The translations under genes were made by a program, and so were the position numbers. A stretch of 64,000 nt of DNA from positions 310,001 through 374,000 of the forward strand of contig NZ_JBFOKR010000001.1 in NCBI RefSeq assembly GCF_047246645.1. The letters run 5' to 3'. This DNA is from Ferdinandcohnia sp047246645 (GTDB lineage Bacteria > Bacillota > Bacilli > Bacillales > Bacillaceae_L). The notes under the pieces were generated by a model. That model saw only the letters and a list, made by a program, of their open reading frames with translations. It ran no database searches and was not told the DNA's origin. Below are positions 59,073 through 64,000 of the stretch, in pieces. The stretch's first letter is position 1; every line of letters starts with the position of its first letter.

Positions 59073-60023
59073 ATGGAAAAAATCGTTTTTATGGGAACAC
59101 CAGACTTTTCAGTTCCAGTCTTACGACAGATATTAGAAGATGGATACGATGTAGTAGCAGTAGTTACCCAGCCAGATCGTCCAGTTGGAAGGAAACGAGT
59201 ATTAACTCCTCCACCAGTAAAAGTAGAAGCACTTAAACACAATATTCCTGTGCTGCAACCAAATAAAATTAGAGAGAAAGAAGAAATTGAGAAGGTTCTC
59301 TCCTATAATCCGGATTTAATTGTAACCGCAGCATTTGGACAAATTTTGCCTAAAGAAATACTCGAAACACCAAAGTACGGATGTATCAATGTTCATGCTT
59401 CACTTCTACCAGAACTAAGAGGTGGGGCACCAATTCATTATTCCATTTTACAAGGTAAAGCGAAGACTGGTGTTACGATTATGTATATGGTAGAAAAATT
59501 GGATGCCGGCGACATTTTAACACAAGTTGAAATTCCTATACTAGAGACAGATCATGTTGGTTCTCTTCATGATAAATTAAGTGTTGCTGGTTCTAAGCTT
59601 TTGTCTGAAACACTACCATTGTTACTAGCAGGAAAAATTACACCTATTAAACAGGATGATTCTATAGCTACATTTGCAGCAAACATTAAAAGGGAACAAG
59701 AAAAAATTGATTGGTCAAAACCCGGTGAGACAATTTATAATCATATTCGCGGTTTACATCCATGGCCGGTTGCGTACACAACACTTAATGGAGAGGTTAT
59801 GAAGGTATGGTGGGGAGAAAAAATTCCTTCTAAGGATTACTCTACTCAACCTGGAATTGTAATCGGTATTGAAAAAGATGGTTTTATTGTATCAACTGGT
59901 AATACTACTAATATAAAGGTTACTCAACTTCAGCCTTCTGGTAAGAAAAAAATGAGTGCAGAGCAGTTTTTGCGAGGTACTGATTTAATAGTTGGAACTA
60001 AATTAGGAGATGACAATGACTAA
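59073..60023 (+). CDS. fmt: Methionyl-tRNA formyltransferase Fmt
   Basis: 316 residues (317 in B. subtilis). MGTPDFSVPVLRQI near 6; the folate-site loop NVHASLLPELRGGAPIHYSIL near 108-128, with the catalytic Asn and His; the D of MVEKLDAGDIL near 144; a C-terminal OB-like domain from about 205. It formylates Met-tRNA for initiation. It begins eight bases after def and its last eight bases overlap rsmB. Confidence 0.97.
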   Translation: MEKIVFMGTPDFSVPVLRQILEDGYDVVAVVTQPDRPVGRKRVLTPPPVKVEALKHNIPVLQPNKIREKEEIEKVLSYNPDLIVTAAFGQILPKEILETPKYGCINVHASLLPELRGGAPIHYSILQGKAKTGVTIMYMVEKLDAGDILTQVEIPILETDHVGSLHDKLSVAGSKLLSETLPLLLAGKITPIKQDDSIATFAANIKREQEKIDWSKPGETIYNHIRGLHPWPVAYTTLNGEVMKVWWGEKIPSKDYSTQPGIVIGIEKDGFIVSTGNTTNIKVTQLQPSGKKKMSAEQFLRGTDLIVGTKLGDDND

Positions 60024-61359
60024 GAGTAATGTCCGGAATGTAGCAGTAGAGATACTTCTGCAAATAGAAAAAAATCAAGCTTATAGCAATCTTTTACTAA
60101 ATAATATGATAAAAAAGCATGATGTAAAGGGAAAGGATGTAGGCTTATTAACAGAAATTGTATATGGTTCGATTCAAAGACGTGACACGTTAGACTTTTT
60201 TCTCGTCCCATTCCTTAAAAAGACAAAAAAGCTAGATCTTTGGGTGCGAATTTTGTTAAGAGTCTCTTTATATCAGATGGTTTATCTTGATCGGGTGCCT
60301 GAACGTGCGATTTTTTTTGAAGCTGTTGAGATTGCGAAAAAGAGAGGTCATAGTGGTATAGCGTCCCTAGTTAATGGCGTACTACGATCAATTCAGCGTC
60401 AAGGCTTACCATCCTTAGATTCAATTTCAGATCCAGTTGAACGCTTGTCTGTTGAAACCAGCCACCCACGTTGGCTTGTGGAACGTTGGGTTCAACAGAT
60501 TGGGATAGATGAAGCAAGGAAAATGTGTGAAATGAATAGCGTTCCTCCAGAACAGACTGCTCGCGTTAATTCAATGATTTTAAGCCGAGATGAGGCAATT
60601 AAAAGGTTAAAAAATGAAGGTGTTGAGTGTGAAGTTGGGGCAGTATCTGTAGATGCAATTAAGGCTGTGAAAGGTAATTTGGTTCAAACTCAAGCTTTTG
60701 AAGATGGATTATTCACTATTCAAGATGAGAGCTCAATGCTTGTGGCAAGGGCTCTTAGTGTGGAAGAAGGAGATCGAGTACTTGATAGCTGTGCTGCACC
60801 TGGAGGGAAAACAACTCATATTGCAGAAGTATTGAATAACACTGGGATGGTCCATTCTTTAGATTTACATGAACATAAAGTGAGACTAATTAATGACCAA
60901 GTAAGTAGACTTCATTTAGATAATGTACAAGCTCAAGCTATTGATAGTCGAAAAGCCGGAGAACTTTTTGAATTGGAGTCTTTTGATAAAATACTTGTGG
61001 ATGCTCCGTGTTCAGGTTTTGGTGTAATTAGAAGAAAACCTGACATAAAGCATGCAAAAAAGGAATCTGATAGCACTAGACTAGCAGCGATTCAACTTGA
61101 AATTTTAACTGAAGTTTCATCTCTATTAAAAAAAGGTGGTATACTCGTTTATAGCACATGTACGATTGACCAGGAAGAAAATGAGGCTGTAGTAAAAGCC
61201 TTTTTAGAAAAAAATCCAGGTTTCGACCTGGATGACGGGATAAAAGAGGCTTTGCCTGAAGTAGTTCATCCCTATATAAAGAATGGACAAATTCAACTTT
61301 TTCCTCATTATTTTGGAACAGATGGATTTTATATTGCAAGATTACGAAAGCAGGTGTAA
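60016..61359 (+). CDS. rsmB: 16S rRNA (cytosine967-C5)-methyltransferase RsmB
   Basis: 447 residues from the ATG at 60016 (MTKSNVRNVAVEILL), six bases after AGGAG (60005-60009); the ATG at 60010 directly abuts that site. The N-terminal NusB-like domain (1-140) has YSNLLLNNMIKKHD and LLTEIVYGSIQRRDTLD. The methyltransferase has LDSCAAPGGKTTHIAE near 255, DAPCSGFGVIRRKPD near 325 and YSTCTI near 378, the two catalytic cysteines. It methylates C967 of 16S rRNA. Confidence 0.96.
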   Translation: MTKSNVRNVAVEILLQIEKNQAYSNLLLNNMIKKHDVKGKDVGLLTEIVYGSIQRRDTLDFFLVPFLKKTKKLDLWVRILLRVSLYQMVYLDRVPERAIFFEAVEIAKKRGHSGIASLVNGVLRSIQRQGLPSLDSISDPVERLSVETSHPRWLVERWVQQIGIDEARKMCEMNSVPPEQTARVNSMILSRDEAIKRLKNEGVECEVGAVSVDAIKAVKGNLVQTQAFEDGLFTIQDESSMLVARALSVEEGDRVLDSCAAPGGKTTHIAEVLNNTGMVHSLDLHEHKVRLINDQVSRLHLDNVQAQAIDSRKAGELFELESFDKILVDAPCSGFGVIRRKPDIKHAKKESDSTRLAAIQLEILTEVSSLLKKGGILVYSTCTIDQEENEAVVKAFLEKNPGFDLDDGIKEALPEVVHPYIKNGQIQLFPHYFGTDGFYIARLRKQV

Positions 61360-61364
61360 TGTAA

Positions 61365-62459
61365 TTGGAAGAAGTACAAACAACACGAAAGAAAAAGGCA
61401 GAAATAAAGGAATCAAAGCCTTCTATTTACTCTATTCAACTAGAAGATCTTGAAAATTGGTTAGTAGAAAACGGAGAAAAAAAATTCCGTGGCAACCAAA
61501 TCTATGAATGGCTATACACGAAGCGGGTTACATCGTTTGATGAAATGACAAACCTTTCAAATGCACTTCGGTTAAAGCTTACAAATCACTTTACAATAAC
61601 AACTCTTAATACGATTATCCAACAAACCTCAAGTGATGGAACGATGAAGTTCTTATTCGAGTTACATGATGGATATTCAATTGAAACTGTATTAATGAGA
61701 CATAGCTATGGTAACTCAATCTGTGTTACTACTCAGGTGGGATGTAGAATTGGATGTACTTTTTGTGCCTCAACATTAGGTGGTCTAAAGAGAAACCTTG
61801 AAGCTGGTGAAATTGTTGCTCAAGTTGTAAAGGTTCAAAAAGCTTTGGATGAACAAGGAGAAAGAGTAAGTCATGTTGTAATTATGGGAATTGGAGAACC
61901 ATTCGACAACTATGATGAGATGCTGTCATTCCTCAAGATTATAAATCACGATAAAGCGTTAAATATTGGTGCTCGTCATATTACTGTTTCAACCAGCGGG
62001 ATCATTCCTAAGATTTATAAGTTTGCAGATGAAAAATTACAAATAAATTTTGCGATTTCTTTACATGCACCTAACACGGAAATTAGAAGCAAGCTAATGC
62101 CGATTAACCGTGCTTACAAATTACCAGACTTAATGGAAGCCGTACGGTATTATATTGAAAAAACAGGTAGACGTATTAGTTTTGAATATGGGTTATTTGG
62201 CGGAGTAAATGATCAAGTAGAGCATGCAGAAGAACTTGCTCAACTATTAAAGGGAATTAAATGCCATGTGAATTTAATTCCAGTCAACTATGTTCCGGAG
62301 AGAGATTATGTTAGAACCCCAAAAGATCAAATTTTTGAATTTGAAAAAACCCTAAAGAAACATGGCGTGAATGTAACGATTCGTCGTGAACAAGGCCATG
62401 ATATAGATGCTGCCTGTGGTCAATTACGTGCAAAGGAGCGTAAAGAGGAGACGAGGTGA
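61365..62459 (+). CDS. rlmN: Dual-specificity rRNA/tRNA m2A methyltransferase RlmN
   Basis: 364 residues (363 in B. subtilis). TTG start at 61365 (MEEVQTTRKKK), served by GCAGGTG (61350-61356). Radical SAM: the [4Fe-4S] cysteines are in GCRIGCTFCAS near 126. GEIVAQV, VVIMGIGEPFDNYDEM near 172 and ISLHAPN near 226 follow; the C-terminal catalytic Cys is in AACGQLRA near 351. It methylates C2 of A2503 in 23S rRNA and of A37 in some tRNAs. It lies between rsmB and prpC. Confidence 0.96.
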   Translation: MEEVQTTRKKKAEIKESKPSIYSIQLEDLENWLVENGEKKFRGNQIYEWLYTKRVTSFDEMTNLSNALRLKLTNHFTITTLNTIIQQTSSDGTMKFLFELHDGYSIETVLMRHSYGNSICVTTQVGCRIGCTFCASTLGGLKRNLEAGEIVAQVVKVQKALDEQGERVSHVVIMGIGEPFDNYDEMLSFLKIINHDKALNIGARHITVSTSGIIPKIYKFADEKLQINFAISLHAPNTEIRSKLMPINRAYKLPDLMEAVRYYIEKTGRRISFEYGLFGGVNDQVEHAEELAQLLKGIKCHVNLIPVNYVPERDYVRTPKDQIFEFEKTLKKHGVNVTIRREQGHDIDAACGQLRAKERKEETR

Positions 62460-62465
62460 AACCAT

Positions 62466-63215
62466 ATGAGGTCATTCTTTTTAACAAATCGGGGAAAAGT
62501 AAGACAAATTAATGAGGATAGCTGTGGTGTATTTTTTAATAAGTCGGGTCAATTATTAGCAGTTGTTGCAGATGGCATGGGTGGTCATTTAGCTGGTGAT
62601 GTTGCAAGTAACATGACCACCTCCCAGCTTCAGACCTATTGGGAATCCAGTGAAGAGATTAAAACCTCTGAAGCTGCGGAACAATGGTTAAAAGAACATA
62701 TTACAAAGGTTAATTCTAACTTGTATAATCATTCTCTTGAAAATGCGGAATGCAAAGGAATGGGTACAACAGTTGTGGCAGCAATTTGTACTGACTTGTT
62801 TTCAACTACTGCCCACATTGGGGATAGCCGTTGTTACATTTTAAACGCTAATGGATTTCAACAAATTACAGAGGACCATTCGCTTGTAAATGAACTTGTA
62901 CGCTCTGGTCATATTTCGAAGGAGGATGCTGAGCATCACCCTCGAAAGAACGTTGTCTTACGTGCACTAGGTACTGAAACAAATGTAGAAATAGACATTA
63001 AAACAATTATTTTAGAAGAGGATGACTTTCTATTAATTTGTTCAGATGGGCTTTCAAACAAAGTTTCTGAACTGGAATTAAGAGAAGTTCTAGAAAATGA
63101 AGAAAGCCTTAACCAGAAAGGTGAAAAACTTATTCAACTAGCAAATGATTACGGTGGAGAAGATAATATCACCTTGGTGCTTGTTAATTTTTCGTCTGAA
63201 AGTGAGGGTGAATAA
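62466..63215 (+). CDS. prpC: PP2C-type Ser/Thr protein phosphatase PrpC
   Basis: 249 residues (254 in B. subtilis). PPM fold with metal aspartates in VADGMGGHLAGDVAS near 35-49, TTAHIGDSRCYIL near 116, ICSDGLSNKVS near 190 and GGEDNITLVLV near 230; NEDSCGVF near 19 is motif 1. It removes phosphate from proteins modified by PrkC, which is encoded five bases downstream; the pair is a reversible switch. AGGAGACGAGGTG (62445-62457) precedes the start. Confidence 0.97.
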   Translation: MRSFFLTNRGKVRQINEDSCGVFFNKSGQLLAVVADGMGGHLAGDVASNMTTSQLQTYWESSEEIKTSEAAEQWLKEHITKVNSNLYNHSLENAECKGMGTTVVAAICTDLFSTTAHIGDSRCYILNANGFQQITEDHSLVNELVRSGHISKEDAEHHPRKNVVLRALGTETNVEIDIKTIILEEDDFLLICSDGLSNKVSELELREVLENEESLNQKGEKLIQLANDYGGEDNITLVLVNFSSESEGE

Positions 63216-63220
63216 AAATT

Positions 63221-64000
63221 ATGCTCATTGGAAGACGATTAAGCGGACGTTATAAAATACTTGAAGTCATTGGTGGAGGCGGAATGGCAAATGTTTACCT
63301 TGCAAGAGATGTAATTCTTGAAAGGGATGTTGCCATAAAAGTACTTCGTTTAGACTTTTCAAATGATGAAGAATTTATCAAGCGTTTTAGAAGAGAGGCA
63401 CATGCTGCAACTAGCCTTGTTCATCCTAATATTGTAAGTATTTACGATGTTGGAGAAGAAGAAGACATTTATTATATTGTAATGGAATATGTTCCTGGTC
63501 AAACTTTAAAGCAATACATACAGAGAAATGCTCCGCTTCATCCTAGAGAAGCAATAAATATTATGCGACAATTGACATCAGCAATTTCACATGCCCATCA
63601 AAATCAAATTGTTCACAGAGATATAAAACCACAAAATATCTTAATTGATCATGATGGTACTGTAAAAGTTACTGATTTCGGGATAGCTGTAGCGTTAAGC
63701 TCAACTACTATTACCCAAACTAATTCGGTACTCGGTTCTGTCCATTATTTATCACCTGAACAAGCTAGAGGTGGTATGTCTACAAGAAAATCAGATATCT
63801 ATTCATTAGGTATTGTGATGTTTGAATTGGTTACAGGTCGTGTACCTTTTGAAGGTGAATCGGCAGTATCAATTGCACTAAAACATCTTCAATCAGAGAC
63901 TCCATCACCGAAAAGATGGAATTCTACAATTCCACAAAGTGTGGAAAATATCATATTGAAATCAACTGCAAAAGATCCTTTTCATCGTTATGATACGGTT
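63221..64000 (+). CDS. prkC: Ser/Thr protein kinase PrkC, 3' truncated by the window
   Basis: The frame opens at the ATG 63221 and is open for all 260 codons to the window edge. MLIGRRLSGRYKILEVIGGGGMANVYLARD contains the glycine loop; the ATP lysine is in VAIKVLR near 42; HRDIKPQN near 134 is the catalytic loop, DFGIAVA near 155 the metal-binding loop, and GSVHYLSPEQARG near 175 the activation and P+1 segment. The family continues with a membrane segment and extracellular PASTA repeats that sense muropeptides and trigger germination; those parts lie beyond 64000. The ribosome binding site (AGTGAGGGTG, 63201-63210) lies in the end of prpC. Confidence 0.96.
   Translation, partial: MLIGRRLSGRYKILEVIGGGGMANVYLARDVILERDVAIKVLRLDFSNDEEFIKRFRREAHAATSLVHPNIVSIYDVGEEEDIYYIVMEYVPGQTLKQYIQRNAPLHPREAINIMRQLTSAISHAHQNQIVHRDIKPQNILIDHDGTVKVTDFGIAVALSSTTITQTNSVLGSVHYLSPEQARGGMSTRKSDIYSLGIVMFELVTGRVPFEGESAVSIALKHLQSETPSPKRWNSTIPQSVENIILKSTAKDPFHRYDTV

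Overview
This window is chromosomal DNA of a low-GC, endospore-forming member of the Bacillaceae. The evidence is an unbroken run of Bacillus-type genes in Bacillus subtilis order: the division and cell wall (dcw) cluster with the sporulation genes spoVD, spoVE, spoIIGA, sigE and sigG inside it, bacillithiol synthesis (bshC), a PyrR-controlled pyr operon, a T-box-controlled ileS, and the gmk-rpoZ-coaBC-priA-def-fmt-rsmB-rlmN-prpC-prkC block. MurE carries the DNPR motif of meso-diaminopimelate-adding enzymes, so the peptidoglycan should be DAP type. The genus cannot be fixed from this sequence alone. No rRNA, tRNA, prophage, transposase gene or CRISPR array was seen.

Layout. Positions 1-1996: end of a small membrane-protein gene, then bshC. 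2025-22252: dcw cluster (mraZ, rsmH, ftsL, pbpB, spoVD, murE, an orphan Mur-ligase N-terminal domain, mraY, murD, spoVE, murG, murB, divIB, ylxW, ylxX, sbp, ftsA, ftsZ). 22347-25260: spoIIGA-sigE and sigG. 25476-29672: ylmC, ylmD, ylmE, sepF, ylmG, ylmH, divIVA. 29683-32968: T-box and ileS. 33539-35391: ylyA, lspA, rluD. 35411-47499: pyr operon with three PyrR attenuators, from pyrR to pyrE. 47662-49368: rqcH, the only minus-strand gene. 49802-64000: Ca-ATPase yloB, yicC-family gene, remA, gmk, rpoZ, coaBC, priA, def, fmt, rsmB, rlmN, prpC and the first 260 codons of prkC.

How the genes work together. The first half makes lipid II (MurE, MraY, MurD, MurG, MurB) and the septum (FtsL, PBP2B, DivIB, FtsA, FtsZ, SepF, DivIVA). 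Between them lie the paralogues SpoVD and SpoVE, which make spore cortex, and the sigma factors that run the mother cell (SigE, activated by SpoIIGA) and forespore (SigG). The pyr operon makes UMP, which feeds UDP-sugar precursors. The last block joins nucleotide supply (gmk), RNA polymerase omega, CoA synthesis, replication restart, protein start and N-terminal maturation (fmt, def), ribosomal RNA methylation, and the PrkC/PrpC kinase-phosphatase pair, which senses cell wall.

The least ordinary content is outside the housekeeping genes: a free-standing MurF-like N-terminal domain between murE and mraY; a family of composite intergenic repeats with a 100-bp element bounded by 13-bp inverted ends (two full copies and one degenerate copy); two unrelated tandem arrays that both have a 52-bp period; a GC-rich repeat upstream of divIB; and several regulatory structures (three MraZ boxes on a 10-bp period, a SigH-type promoter and a Spo0A box before ftsA, a 22-bp-spaced spoIIG promoter, a hairpin covering the sigG ribosome binding site, and a 12-bp inverted repeat around the ylmD -10). 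I did not find a convincing, wholly new multi-gene system here.
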